From NCBI GenBank assembly GCA_004551485.1, contig SBLD01000006.1, positions 1-64,000 on the forward strand: DNA of 64,000 nt, written 5' to 3'. Below the pieces are notes generated by a model. It did no database searches and was not told the DNA's origin. It saw nothing but the letters and a program-made list of their open reading frames with translations. Within the stretch, counting starts at the first letter, position 1. Each line of letters opens with the position of its first letter. Below, in pieces: positions 8,527 to 17,147 of the stretch. This stretch comes from Billgrantia azerbaijanica (GTDB lineage Bacteria; Pseudomonadota; Gammaproteobacteria; Pseudomonadales; Halomonadaceae). The position numbers and the translations under genes were made by a program.

Positions 8527-10350
8527 ATGCGCTTGATCCCTTCTTCGCGTCGTTGGCCGCTCGCCGCTCTGGCGGCGGCGCTGTTGTCGCTGTCCACGGC
8601 GCTTCCGGCCGAGGTGGACTTCCAGTACCAGATGCCGGCGATCGACCCGGAAACCGCGTCCGGCTACGAGGAGAAGCCCGGCTGGGCCACCGAGCGTTTC
8701 GCCGTGGCGGCGGCCAATCCGCTGGCCACCGATGCCGGCTATCAGGTGCTCAAGGCCGGGGGCTCGGCCATCGATGCCGCCGTGGCGGTGCAGATGGTGC
8801 TGACACTGGTCGAGCCGCAGTCCAGCGGTATCGGCGGCGGTGCCTTCCTGATGCACCACGACGGCGAGGCGGTGGTGGCCTACGGCGGCCGCGAAACGGC
8901 CCCCAGCGCGGTCGACGAGACGCTCTTCCTCGACGAGGCGGGCGAGCCGCTCGACTTCATGGAGGCGGTCGCCAGCGGTCGCTCCGTGGGGGTACCCGGC
9001 ACCGTGCGCATGCTGGAGCGGGCGCATCGCGAGCATGGCCGGCTGCCTTGGGCCGAGCTGTTCACCCCAGCCATCCGCCTGGCCGAGGAGGGCTTCGCGG
9101 TGAGCCCGCGTCTGCACGCCAGCCTGGTCGACGCGGAGCGGCTGCGCAATGACCCGTTGGCCGGCGCCTTCTACTACACGGACGCGGGCGAGGCGCTGCC
9201 GGTCGGCCACACGCTCAAGAACCCGGCGTTGGCCGTCATCCTGCGTGACATCGCCGAGCATGGCAGCAGCGCCCTGCATACCGGCGCCATCGCCGAGGAT
9301 TTGGCGTTCCGCGTGCAGAACCACCCCAGCCGCCCTGGGGCCCTCTCCGTGGAGGACCTGGCGAGCTATGCGGCGATAGTCCGCGACCCGCTGTGTACCG
9401 AGTGGCATGTCTATCGAGTCTGCGGCTTCCCGCCGCCCTCGTCCGGTCACCTGACGATCATGCAGATCCTCGGCATCCTCGATCGGTTGCCGGCGCTCGA
9501 ATCACCGCTGGCGGACGGGCAGCCGAGCGCCGAGTGGCTGCACCGCTTCCTGGAGGCCGCGCGCCTGGCCTTCGCCGATCGCGGCAAGTACATCGCCGAC
9601 CCCGACTTCGTCGAGGCGCCGGGTGGCGACTGGGCGACACTGCTCGACCCCGACTACCTGGCGCGGCGAGCTGAGCTCGTCGGCGAGGAGAGCCTGGGCA
9701 GCGGCGGAGCCGAGCCGGGCAACCCCGGGGCGTTGGCCACCGCCTGGGCCGTGCAGCCGACCCAGCCCGAGTCCGGTACCAGTCATATCAGCATCATCGA
9801 CGAGCACGGCAACGCGCTGGCCATGACCACCACCATCGAGCAGGCATTCGGCTCGCGCATCATGGCCGACGGTGGCACCGGCCTGCCCGGGGGCTACCTG
9901 CTCAACAACGAGCTCACCGACTTCTCTTTCCTGCCCGAGGACGAGGCGGGCAACCCCATCGCCAACCGCGTGGAGGCGGGCAAGCGCCCACGCTCCAGCA
10001 TGAGTCCGACGCTGGTGTTCGACCGTGACAGCGGCGAGCTGGTGGCCAGTCTCGGCTCGCCGGGTGGGGCGGCGATCATCCACTACACGGCCAAGACGCT
10101 GATCGCCATGCTGGACTGGGGGCTGGACGCTCAGCAGGCCATCAACCTGCCCCACGCCGTCACCTTGGGGGGACCGGTCTTCCTCGAGAGCGACGGCTTC
10201 TCCGCCGAGACGCGCGAGACGCTCAGCGCCCGCGGCCATGAGATCAGCGAGCGCGAACTGGTCAGCGGCCTGCAGGCGCTGCAGGTGACCGACGACGGGT
10301 TGTTCGGCGGTGCCGACCCGCGTCGCGAAGGCGTGGTGATGGGAGAGTGA
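8527..10350 (+). CDS. ggt: Gamma-glutamyltransferase (glutathione hydrolase), exported
   Basis: A 607-residue N-terminal-nucleophile hydrolase that cleaves the gamma-glutamyl bond of glutathione and related compounds in the periplasm. The N-terminus (MRLIPSSRRWPLAALAAALLSLSTALPAE) is a clear signal peptide. The large subunit starts with RFAVAAANPLATDAGYQVLKAGGSAIDAAVA; autocleavage should occur before Thr418 in ESGTSHISIIDEHGNALA, giving the small subunit with GYLLNNELTDFS and RPRSSMSPT. The start at 8527 follows AGGAGAG; an upstream in-frame ATG at 8488 would place 13 charged residues ahead of the signal peptide. It stands alone. Members of this family can also act as cephalosporin acylases, but the sequence order fits GGT. 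Confidence 0.9.
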   Translation: MRLIPSSRRWPLAALAAALLSLSTALPAEVDFQYQMPAIDPETASGYEEKPGWATERFAVAAANPLATDAGYQVLKAGGSAIDAAVAVQMVLTLVEPQSSGIGGGAFLMHHDGEAVVAYGGRETAPSAVDETLFLDEAGEPLDFMEAVASGRSVGVPGTVRMLERAHREHGRLPWAELFTPAIRLAEEGFAVSPRLHASLVDAERLRNDPLAGAFYYTDAGEALPVGHTLKNPALAVILRDIAEHGSSALHTGAIAEDLAFRVQNHPSRPGALSVEDLASYAAIVRDPLCTEWHVYRVCGFPPPSSGHLTIMQILGILDRLPALESPLADGQPSAEWLHRFLEAARLAFADRGKYIADPDFVEAPGGDWATLLDPDYLARRAELVGEESLGSGGAEPGNPGALATAWAVQPTQPESGTSHISIIDEHGNALAMTTTIEQAFGSRIMADGGTGLPGGYLLNNELTDFSFLPEDEAGNPIANRVEAGKRPRSSMSPTLVFDRDSGELVASLGSPGGAAIIHYTAKTLIAMLDWGLDAQQAINLPHAVTLGGPVFLESDGFSAETRETLSARGHEISERELVSGLQALQVTDDGLFGGADPRREGVVMGE

Positions 10351-10372
10351 GATCGAGGAGCAAGAAAAAATA

Positions 10373-10386
10373 TTGATATACATCAA
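10373..10386. promoter_or_regulatory. FNR/Anr-type box upstream of ppk2
   Basis: TTGATATACATCAA fits the FNR/Anr consensus TTGAT-N4-ATCAA in all ten defined positions. Its centre lies about 144 bases before the ppk2 ATG. The box sits within a longer imperfect dyad (GAGCAA...TTGCTC, roughly 10357-10394) that also ends in five Ts, so a role as a weak terminator of the ggt transcript cannot be excluded. Confidence 0.6.
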
Positions 10387-10523
10387 TTTTTGCTCATAGG
10401 CTTCGCCATCGAGATCCTCTGCAATAGTAAGAGGGCAGAGTAATACAGTACGGTAACCATGAACCTGACCGCTTTTGGGGTTGGGCAGGGAAGCAGGATG
10501 GTCTGTAGGCAGGAGAAATGACA

Positions 10524-11630
10524 ATGACAAGAGATGGCATTCATGGGGATGTGGTAGAAACCAGTGAGAGTGGAGAGAAGAAGCAAGGCGTTGCTCAGGA
10601 ACAAGCAGTCGAGGCCTTTTCTGTCATGCAAAAGACGCATGGCGCTCAGCAGGCCAAAGCGACCGCCATTGCTGACATCCTGGGGCTGAAGGGGGCCTTG
10701 CCAGAGCCGCACGAGGAAACGCTGAAGACCGTTGCCAGTATCATTGATGGTGCATCACTGGATGACGTGGCAGAGCTGAAGAAGACCCTCATCAACTGGA
10801 AGCAGTACGACCTGGGGCGCTCTGTATCCAAGGATGATGAGCTTGTAAGGGACTGGAAGACAGCTCCCTATCCTTACAAGAATCGGCTGACGAGAAAGTC
10901 ATATGAAAAGCAGAAATATCGCCTGCAGGTTGAGCTTCTGAAGTTTCAGTCGTGGATCAAAAAGGCCGGGCAGCGCGTTGTCATCCTCTTTGAAGGCCGG
11001 GATGCGGCAGGAAAAGGTGGCACCATCAAGCGTTTCATGGAGCACCTGAATCCGCGCGGATCGCGGGTGGTGGCTCTGGAGAAACCCACCGAGACTGAGC
11101 GCGGCCAATGGTATTTTCAGCGCTACATTCAGCATCTTCCCACCGCCGGGGAATTAGTGCTGTTTGATCGCTCCTGGTATAACAGGGCGGGCGTCGAACG
11201 CGTCATGGGGTTCTGCTCTGATCAGGAATACAACGACTTCATGCGTCAGGCGCCCGAGTTGGAGCGTCATTTGGCCAACAGCGGGATACATATCATCAAG
11301 TTCTGGTTTTCTGTCAGTAGAAAAGAACAGCAGAGGCGGTTCGAGGAGCGGGGGCTTCACCCTTTGAAGCGATGGAAGCTGAGTCCGATCGATCTTGCCT
11401 CTCTGGAGAAATGGGATGAGTATACCCTGGCGAAGGAGAATATGTTCTTTCACACCGACCATTCAGAATGTCCCTGGATCGTTGTCAAGTCTGATTGCAA
11501 GAAGCGAGCCAGGCTGAACGCCATGCGGCATGTGCTGAATGCCTTCAACTACGAAGGCAAGGATGTGAGGAATATCGGGGCCATCGACCCATTGATCGTT
11601 GGTCGCGCTGAATTTTCGAGCTATTCATGA
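10524..11630 (+). CDS. ppk2: Polyphosphate kinase 2 family protein (PPK2)
   Basis: A 368-residue P-loop kinase that moves phosphate between polyphosphate and nucleoside di/monophosphates. The PPK2 core runs from about residue 110: Walker A GRDAAGKGGTIKRF, the lid-preceding GSRVVALEKPTETERGQWYFQRY, Walker B LVLFDRSWYNRAGVERVMGF, and lid region GLHPLKRWKLSPIDLASLEKWD. The first 100 residues are a polar extension. The AGGAGA at 10511-10516 is one base from the ATG at 10518 but seven from the ATG at 10524, so the latter is the better start. Codon use is clearly less GC-rich than in the neighbours, suggesting recent acquisition. The FNR/Anr-like box upstream points to induction at low oxygen. It converges on the GDPD gene with a 9-base gap. 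Confidence 0.9.
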   Translation: MTRDGIHGDVVETSESGEKKQGVAQEQAVEAFSVMQKTHGAQQAKATAIADILGLKGALPEPHEETLKTVASIIDGASLDDVAELKKTLINWKQYDLGRSVSKDDELVRDWKTAPYPYKNRLTRKSYEKQKYRLQVELLKFQSWIKKAGQRVVILFEGRDAAGKGGTIKRFMEHLNPRGSRVVALEKPTETERGQWYFQRYIQHLPTAGELVLFDRSWYNRAGVERVMGFCSDQEYNDFMRQAPELERHLANSGIHIIKFWFSVSRKEQQRRFEERGLHPLKRWKLSPIDLASLEKWDEYTLAKENMFFHTDHSECPWIVVKSDCKKRARLNAMRHVLNAFNYEGKDVRNIGAIDPLIVGRAEFSSYS

Positions 11631-11639
11631 CGTCTGGGC

Positions 11640-13523
11640 TCAATTGGCGAGCCAGTTGCGCAGCTTCACCAGCAGCAGCTCGCCGTCGCTCAGCTCGCTG
11701 CGCCGCTCGATGAGGGTGGCGAGGCGCGCCGGACGGTCGGTGATGATGGCATCGACGCCCAGGTCGATCATGCGCGACATCTGGCCGGGGGCGTTCACCG
11801 TCCAGGCGTGCACCTCGTAGCCGTAGTGGCTTGCCAGGCGGATCTCCTCCTCGGTGATGCGGTTGTGGCGCAGGCCCAGCGCATCGAAGCCGCGCCGCTC
11901 CAGCGTGCCGGGCACGATCAGCTGGGCCAGGAGCGTGATGCGCAGGTCTGGCTCGCGCAGCTTGATCGCCTCGATCAGCCAGGGCATCGCCACGGCGAGG
12001 CGGGTCTCGCCGACCACATCGGGGTCGCCGCAGTGGGCGGCCGACTGCGGCACCTCGATCGTTGCCCGGCAGGCGTGACGCAGCGCCGCCTCACGGTGCA
12101 GGGCCTCGATCACCGCTTCGGCCAGCGCTACCTCCTGTCCCGGTTCGGGTTTCATATCGATCATCAGGGCTGCACGCCCGCGGGTGATGGCGAACGTCTC
12201 GGCGAGGGTGGGGATGGGCTCTCCCACGAAGGCATCGCCGAACCAGCTGCCCACGTCGAACTCGCGCAGCTCCGCCAGCGTCAGCTCGGCGAGGTTGCGG
12301 GGATCGCCGATCAGTCGCTGCAGGCTGCGGTCGTGATAGAGCACGACCTCGCCGTCCGCCGTCAGCCGCGCGTCGATCTCCACCAGGTCGGCACGCTCGT
12401 CGATGGCCCGCTCGATGGCCGCCAGGGTGTTCTCCGGTGCCGCCAGGGAGCTGCCGCGATGGGCGATGATCGCCACCTCGTCGCGTAGCTCGAAGCTGTT
12501 GACGATCCACCACGCCTGGATCACGGCGAAGAGCAGCACCGATAGCTCCACGGCCCAGGCCAGGCGGCCGGGGTGCGCATCGGAGGGCGGCGCTTCCGGG
12601 TGGGGCTTGCGGTGCGCCAGGCGCAGGTAGAGGCATGCCGAGAGCAGGGCATTGGCGGCGATACCGACGAAGGTGATGGCCAGGGTGACCAGCACGTGGA
12701 GCGTCACGTAGGCCAGGGTGGTGGGAATCAGCACGGCTTCGTGCTCGGGCAGCCACCCCAGCAGCGGGGCGAAGAGCTGACCGAAGAGCGCACTGGCGGT
12801 GAGCGGCAGGGCGACGATGACCAGCAGCAGGGCGAGCACGGCCAGGGTGAGCGCGCGGGTGCGGCGGCGCGTCAGACGATGGCTGCGCCGCAGCGCGGCC
12901 AGTGGCGCGCGCTGCTCCAGGGTGACGATCGGCAGGGCCAGGATCCAGCGCACGTAGAGGCCAGAGGCGACGAACGCCCACAGCAGCGTCGGCGGCGTGG
13001 CCACGGCCAGGTATTGCCACAGCGCCAGGGGGCGCACCTGTTGCACGTAGTAGGGGTCCAGGCCGCCGAGGAAGACCCCGTAGAGCCAGCCGAGCATCAG
13101 GGCCAGTGGTATGACGAGGAGCAGGTGGGCGCCGACCTGCACGACCACCAGCCCGGCCAGCGAGGGCAGCCGATGCAGGGTCTGCCACAGCGCCACGACG
13201 GCCAGCCAGAAATGGTTGTCGCGGCGCCGCACCGCCACCAGGATCATGCCCGCCTGCTGCAGGTAGAGCACCAGGAAGGTGAGGGCAATGGCGAGCAGCA
13301 ACCACAGCACGCCTCCCGGGCTCAGCAGCAGGTCGAGCAGTTCGGCCCGGGTCAGGATTGGGCGGTCGAAGCGCCCCAGCAGGTGGGTCAGCGTCCAGGC
13401 GACGGCGGGCAGCAGCAGCCCCGAGGCCAGGAGCGTGAAGAAGAGGTGGTAGGCGATCAGCGGGCGCAGGTGCTCGCGCAGGGAGCGCAGTACGCTGCGG
13501 CTGAGGGACCTCAGGGTCAGCAT
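11640..13523 (-). CDS. Membrane-anchored glycerophosphodiester phosphodiesterase
   Basis: A 627-residue protein. The first half is an integral membrane domain with about seven hydrophobic segments (the glycerophosphoryl diester phosphodiesterase membrane domain type), for example LIAYHLFFTLLASGLLLPAV and LTLAVLALLLVIVALPLTA. From about residue 350 comes a complete GDPD catalytic domain: VAIIAHRGSSLAAPENTLAAI, then LVEIDARLTADGEVVLYHD, with the HRG, E-x-D and H-D residues used for metal binding and catalysis. The family hydrolyses glycerophosphodiesters to glycerol-3-phosphate and an alcohol. The membrane domain suggests action on membrane-derived lipids. It may hydrolyse a lipid head group or a lysophospholipid; substrate is not decided by sequence. 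Confidence 0.85.
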   Translation of the reverse strand: MLTLRSLSRSVLRSLREHLRPLIAYHLFFTLLASGLLLPAVAWTLTHLLGRFDRPILTRAELLDLLLSPGGVLWLLLAIALTFLVLYLQQAGMILVAVRRRDNHFWLAVVALWQTLHRLPSLAGLVVVQVGAHLLLVIPLALMLGWLYGVFLGGLDPYYVQQVRPLALWQYLAVATPPTLLWAFVASGLYVRWILALPIVTLEQRAPLAALRRSHRLTRRRTRALTLAVLALLLVIVALPLTASALFGQLFAPLLGWLPEHEAVLIPTTLAYVTLHVLVTLAITFVGIAANALLSACLYLRLAHRKPHPEAPPSDAHPGRLAWAVELSVLLFAVIQAWWIVNSFELRDEVAIIAHRGSSLAAPENTLAAIERAIDERADLVEIDARLTADGEVVLYHDRSLQRLIGDPRNLAELTLAELREFDVGSWFGDAFVGEPIPTLAETFAITRGRAALMIDMKPEPGQEVALAEAVIEALHREAALRHACRATIEVPQSAAHCGDPDVVGETRLAVAMPWLIEAIKLREPDLRITLLAQLIVPGTLERRGFDALGLRHNRITEEEIRLASHYGYEVHAWTVNAPGQMSRMIDLGVDAIITDRPARLATLIERRSELSDGELLLVKLRNWLAN

Positions 13524-13576
13524 GTGGGCCGGGCGGAGAGGAACATGCTGTCAGAGTGGCACCGGCGGGTGGGGTT

Positions 13577-13625
13577 GGGCAAGGCGCAAGGACCTCCTCT
13601 CCGACCTGTCTCCGGCGCCTTTCGC
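13577..13625 (+). repeat. Dispersed intergenic repeat, family R2, partial copy 3
   Basis: GGACCTCCTCTCCGACCTGT followed by CTCCGGCGCCT matches the right-end motif of R2 copies at 2078-2241 and 3583-3656. The left-end motif is missing. It fills the short gap between the GDPD and RraA-like genes. Confidence 0.4.
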
Positions 13626-13643
13626 TTTGGGTAACTGGGGGCT

Positions 13644-14132
13644 TCAGCCGTCCAGTGGCAGGCGCTCCTTGGCGACCACGATGCCGTTGTTGTCGGCGTA
13701 GAGCCACTGGCCGGGTTCGAGTGTCACGCCGGCGAAGGTCACGGCGATATCGCGCTGCCCCTCACCGCGCTTCTCGCTCTTGCGCGGATGACTGCCGAGC
13801 GCCTGCACGCCCAGGTCAGTCTCGGCCAGCACGTCGACGTCGCGCACGCAGCCGTACATCACCACGCCCGCCCAACCGTTGTCGGCGGCCTGCTCGGCAA
13901 GCATGTCGCCCAGCATGGCGCAGCGGTGCGAGCCGCCGGCGTCCACCACCAGCACGGCGCCCTCGCCGGGCTCGGCGACCGCCTCCTTGACGCGCGAGTT
14001 GTCCTCGAAGCATTTCACGGTGCGCACCGGACCGCAGAAGGCCTCGCGTCCGCCGAAGTTGACGAAGATCGGGTCCAGCACCTGCACTTCGGGGTGGGCG
14101 TCGCAGATGTCCGGGGTGATGATCGCGCTCAT
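13644..14132 (-). CDS. RraA family protein (4-hydroxy-4-methyl-2-oxoglutarate aldolase-like)
   Basis: A 162-residue protein of the RraA/HMG-aldolase fold. The family patterns [36 protein letters not shown] and the [14 protein letters not shown] end are present. Some members bind RNase E and limit RNA decay, and others are class II pyruvate aldolases. The G-x-x-R-D region (CVRDVD) contains the Arg-Asp pair used by aldolases for substrate and metal, so either role is possible. The ATG at 14132 follows AAGGAG (minus strand) with a seven-base gap; a longer in-frame extension to 14309 has no support. It lies 88 bases behind the bacteriophytochrome gene on the same strand. Confidence 0.85.
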   Translation of the reverse strand: MSAIITPDICDAHPEVQVLDPIFVNFGGREAFCGPVRTVKCFEDNSRVKEAVAEPGEGAVLVVDAGGSHRCAMLGDMLAEQAADNGWAGVVMYGCVRDVDVLAETDLGVQALGSHPRKSEKRGEGQRDIAVTFAGVTLEPGQWLYADNNGIVVAKERLPLDG

Positions 14133-14220
14133 CGAAGGCTCCTTGGGTGAATGATCGTAAGGCGAATACAGCCCGATGATGTCATAGTCCTGCCGGCGAG
14201 GCAGGGCGGCTTTGGTCGCG

Positions 14221-16287
14221 CTATGCGTCGTGGACGCGATTGCGTCCGCTCTTCTTGGCGGTGTACATCGCTTCGTCGGCCCGCCCGACCAGCGTCTTGA
14301 TGGTGTCACCGGCCTGATAGGTGGCGGTGCCGATGCTCACCGTTACCTGACCCACTTCCTCGAAGTGCGTTTGCGCCACTTGCTGGCATAGCCGGTGAGC
14401 AAGCTCCCGGGCACCTTCAGCAGTGGTTTCGGTTGCCAGCACCACGAACTCCTCGCCGCCCCAGCGTCCCAGGCGATCGGTTTCCCGCAAGCTGGCGTTA
14501 ACGCAGGATACGAGGCTGATCAACACCTTGTCGCCGATCTCATGGCCATGGGTATCGTTGATGGCCTTGAAGTAGTCGATGTCGAAGAGCAGCAGGGCGC
14601 AGTGGCGGTCGTAACGGGCGGCGGCGGCGAGTTCCTCCTCGATCGCCTGTTCGATGCGGTAGCGATTCCATACCCCGGTCAGGCTGTCGTGTGAGGCCAG
14701 GCGTTCCAGCCGCTTGTTGACCTCCCGGAGGCGATCGTTGAGCAGGTGGATCTCGTGGCTGGCAATTACCGCAGCTAGATTTTCCGCCAGGCTTTTGGCG
14801 GCGTGGCGTTCGCTCCGGCGCCAGACACGGCAATGATCGCGAACCTTCTCCTGCCATTCGGCGAAGGAGCGGCGCGGCGTAAGCACGGGCAGCCCGTCAC
14901 GTGTCTCGAGTTGCTTGTGGGGTACGCCGGCCCAGCGGCGCGTCTCGATTTCCTCGTTGCGAAACAGCAATAGCCAGCTCGGATGCTCGGTATCGATCGG
15001 CAGCGGTGCTGCCAGCAGGCCGCTGCTGGGGCCTCGCCAGCTGTCCAGCGGCGTCTCCTTGAGACAGTGGCTGTACCACAGAGCGGCCGAGTCGGCACGG
15101 CGATCGAGCCAGTCGATAATGGCGTCCAGGGCACGAGTGTCCGGCACGCAGCCCCAGCGGCCGTGCTGCCAGCGGTGGGACAGGACCATGCCGTCGGCGC
15201 GAAAGTGGGACGCCCAGTCAGCGCCGCGTTGGCGGAGGACGAAATCCGGGTTGACCCACTGCTGGTGCCGCTCGCTCAACAATTCCCGACTGATCTGGAC
15301 GTTATGCATCAACTCGTTTTCGGCACGGGTCTGCAGCAGCGTCAGGTGGGGCACCGTGATCTGGACGAGGGCCAGCACGGCATCGCGCTTGGCCGGGGTG
15401 ATGGTGAGGGGGGAAGCCAGGGCATGGCAGCTCAGCAGCCCGCTCAGGTGCTTGTCGTCGTGCAGCGCCACCGACAGCGAGCTGGCCACGCCCAGATTGG
15501 CGAGATACTCCTGGTGGACCGGGGCGACAGCGCGCAGCACCCCGGGCGAGAGGTCCAGGGGGGTATCGTCATCGGGATCGACGGCGGGTACCAGTGGCAC
15601 GGCTGCTGCGCTGGCCTCGGGAATGCTGCGCAGCGGGTTGAGATCGTAGAGCCGGCGTACCTGTGGCGGGATGTCGCTGGCGGGAAAGTGGTGGCCGAGC
15701 AGACTGCCCACTCCGTCACTTCGGCTTTCGGCGGTGACACTGCCATTCCAGCGCTCGTCAAAGCGGTAGATCAGTACCCGGTCGAAACCGGTGAGCTGGT
15801 GTACCTGGGCAACTAGATGCTCCTCCAGCTGTTGCAGCGAGGTGGTTTCCCGCACGGTCGTCAGCCAGTGATTGAGCACCGACAGGAGATGGTGCTCGTC
15901 TTCGTCGACGAGCGGTTCCAGTTCTATAACCACGCGTTGGCCGCTTCGATAGGCACTCAGGCGAAAGGGGAAGGCGTCGGCTCCCAGCTGGGTTGTCTGC
16001 ACTGCCGTGGCGTGATCGCTGTCGCCGAGCGCTCGGGCGAGGCGCCGGAGCAGGGCGGCACCGAGCAGCTCGGACGGCTCGCTTTCCAGCGCCTGATGGA
16101 CCGGGATACCCAGGAAGGCCTCCAGGTTGGCGCTGACCTGGCTGATGACCGACAGCTCGGCATCCAGGCTGATCAGGCAGCCGCCGGGCTGGATGGCGCC
16201 CGGATGATGTACCGGCGCCTCAGCGCAGTTGCGCAGGGCGTCAGCGAGGTCGGCCTCGTGGCTGTCGGGGTGGTTGGGGCGGTTCAC
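14221..16287 (-). CDS. Bacteriophytochrome with diguanylate cyclase output (PAS-GAF-PHY-GGDEF)
   Basis: A 688-residue red/far-red light sensor candidate. Residues about 15-120 form the PAS_2 domain with [17 protein letters not shown]; Cys21 sits where bacteriophytochromes attach biliverdin. The GAF domain (about 135-310) has [17 protein letters not shown] (the DIP motif), [17 protein letters not shown] (pyrrole-contact His) and [12 protein letters not shown] (second conserved His). A PHY-like region follows, then a GGDEF domain from about residue 520: [31 protein letters not shown] and [14 protein letters not shown] is an active-type signature, and RETD five residues before it fits the RxxD inhibitory site. 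The canonical Q-P-H-G is Q-P-G-G here. A heme oxygenase, which makes biliverdin, is transcribed divergently 123 bases away. Output should be light-dependent c-di-GMP synthesis. Confidence 0.9.
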   Translation of the reverse strand: MNRPNHPDSHEADLADALRNCAEAPVHHPGAIQPGGCLISLDAELSVISQVSANLEAFLGIPVHQALESEPSELLGAALLRRLARALGDSDHATAVQTTQLGADAFPFRLSAYRSGQRVVIELEPLVDEDEHHLLSVLNHWLTTVRETTSLQQLEEHLVAQVHQLTGFDRVLIYRFDERWNGSVTAESRSDGVGSLLGHHFPASDIPPQVRRLYDLNPLRSIPEASAAAVPLVPAVDPDDDTPLDLSPGVLRAVAPVHQEYLANLGVASSLSVALHDDKHLSGLLSCHALASPLTITPAKRDAVLALVQITVPHLTLLQTRAENELMHNVQISRELLSERHQQWVNPDFVLRQRGADWASHFRADGMVLSHRWQHGRWGCVPDTRALDAIIDWLDRRADSAALWYSHCLKETPLDSWRGPSSGLLAAPLPIDTEHPSWLLLFRNEEIETRRWAGVPHKQLETRDGLPVLTPRRSFAEWQEKVRDHCRVWRRSERHAAKSLAENLAAVIASHEIHLLNDRLREVNKRLERLASHDSLTGVWNRYRIEQAIEEELAAAARYDRHCALLLFDIDYFKAINDTHGHEIGDKVLISLVSCVNASLRETDRLGRWGGEEFVVLATETTAEGARELAHRLCQQVAQTHFEEVGQVTVSIGTATYQAGDTIKTLVGRADEAMYTAKKSGRNRVHDA

Positions 16288-16410
16288 GCGCAGCGAGGCC
16301 TCGTGCTAAGGGTGTCGGGGGCCAGGGACGCTTGTCATGATATCTTTGCGCCTACCCTATCAGAAAAGTGACACGAGGAAGTGCCAGTTCCAAGGGAGAA
16401 AAGTCTCAGC

Positions 16411-17037
16411 ATGTGCCACATCAACGCTAGGGTAATGGGGGAGATTCCCGCCGTGGCCAGAACGTTGCGCCGCCAGACGCGAGCCGCTCACCATCGCCTG
16501 GATCATCACCCGCTGCTGCAGCGACTGGTACTGCCTGGGCTGACCTGGCAGGCCTATGCCGAGTCGCTGGTGTCGCTGTATCGGCCCCATGCGGCCCTGG
16601 AAGCCAGCGTCACGGCGGCGGCAGCACGGCTGGGCCTGGATGCCGGCGACCCGGCAGCGTTGCGTCTGCCGCTGCTGGTGGCGGATCTGCACGCCCTGGC
16701 AGTGCACCTGCCCCCTGCGGGAAGACCGGACCTGGACGACCTGAAAGTGGAACAATGGCCCCGCGCCGAGACACCGGCAGCGCTGGTGGGCCAGTGCTAT
16801 GTGCTGGAGGGCTCACGGCTGGGCGGCCTGGTCATTGCCCGGCAGGTGGCCGAGAGGCTGGGGGCACACGTGCCCCGTGACTTCTTTGTCGCGGCTGATC
16901 CCGGCTGGCAGTGGCAACGCTTTCTCGCCTTTGCCGAACGCCACTGTGCGATGGCTGAGGTTGGCGAAGCCGTAGCGGCAGCGCAGGTCGCCTTCCGCCA
17001 CTATCTGGTATGCCTTGACGCGCCGGCAGGCGCATGA
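16411..17037 (+). CDS. Biliverdin-producing heme oxygenase
   Basis: A protein of about 208 residues with the heme oxygenase helical fold: LRRQTRAAHHRLDHHPLLQRL near the start holds the proximal heme histidine, and YVLEGSRLGGLVIARQVAERLG is the distal-helix glycine-rich segment. It opens heme to biliverdin, CO and iron. Its place back to back with the bacteriophytochrome gene indicates that it supplies the chromophore, as in bphO-bphP pairs; iron recovery from heme is the other usual role. Start choice is uncertain: ATG 16411 (GGGAGA 12 bases upstream) or ATG 16435 (AGGGT close upstream) are both in frame, and the recognisable domain starts after either. Confidence 0.83.
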   Translation: MCHINARVMGEIPAVARTLRRQTRAAHHRLDHHPLLQRLVLPGLTWQAYAESLVSLYRPHAALEASVTAAAARLGLDAGDPAALRLPLLVADLHALAVHLPPAGRPDLDDLKVEQWPRAETPAALVGQCYVLEGSRLGGLVIARQVAERLGAHVPRDFFVAADPGWQWQRFLAFAERHCAMAEVGEAVAAAQVAFRHYLVCLDAPAGA

Positions 17038-17042
17038 CGCGC

Positions 17043-17063
17043 AAAAAAACGCCCCGCGGGGCG
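17043..17063 (-). terminator. Rho-independent terminator of acnB
   Basis: On the minus strand, the self-complementary CGCCCCGCGGGGCG (17050-17063) is followed by seven Ts (17049-17043). It lies 85 bases after the acnB stop and immediately after the convergent heme oxygenase stop. Confidence 0.75.
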
Positions 17064-17089
17064 CTTCGGTATCGTCACTCGCTATCGAC

Positions 17090-17115
17090 GCTGTCCGCCG
17101 CGCACGGCGGACAGC
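17090..17115. terminator. Second hairpin between heme oxygenase and acnB
   Basis: GCTGTCCGCCG, loop CGCA, CGGCGGACAGC: an 11-bp perfect stem in the convergent gap, 32 bases after the acnB stop. It lacks a T-run and probably stabilises the acnB 3' end or assists the terminator beside it. Confidence 0.5.
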
Positions 17116-17147
17116 GATGGTGCGAGATCGGTGTCGATAAGGGGGTA

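Noticed and set aside
10357-10394. Dyad after ggt as a strong Rho-independent terminator
   Set aside because: The stem is AT-only around the loop and imperfect further out; the exact FNR consensus explains it better, although a weak terminator role remains possible.
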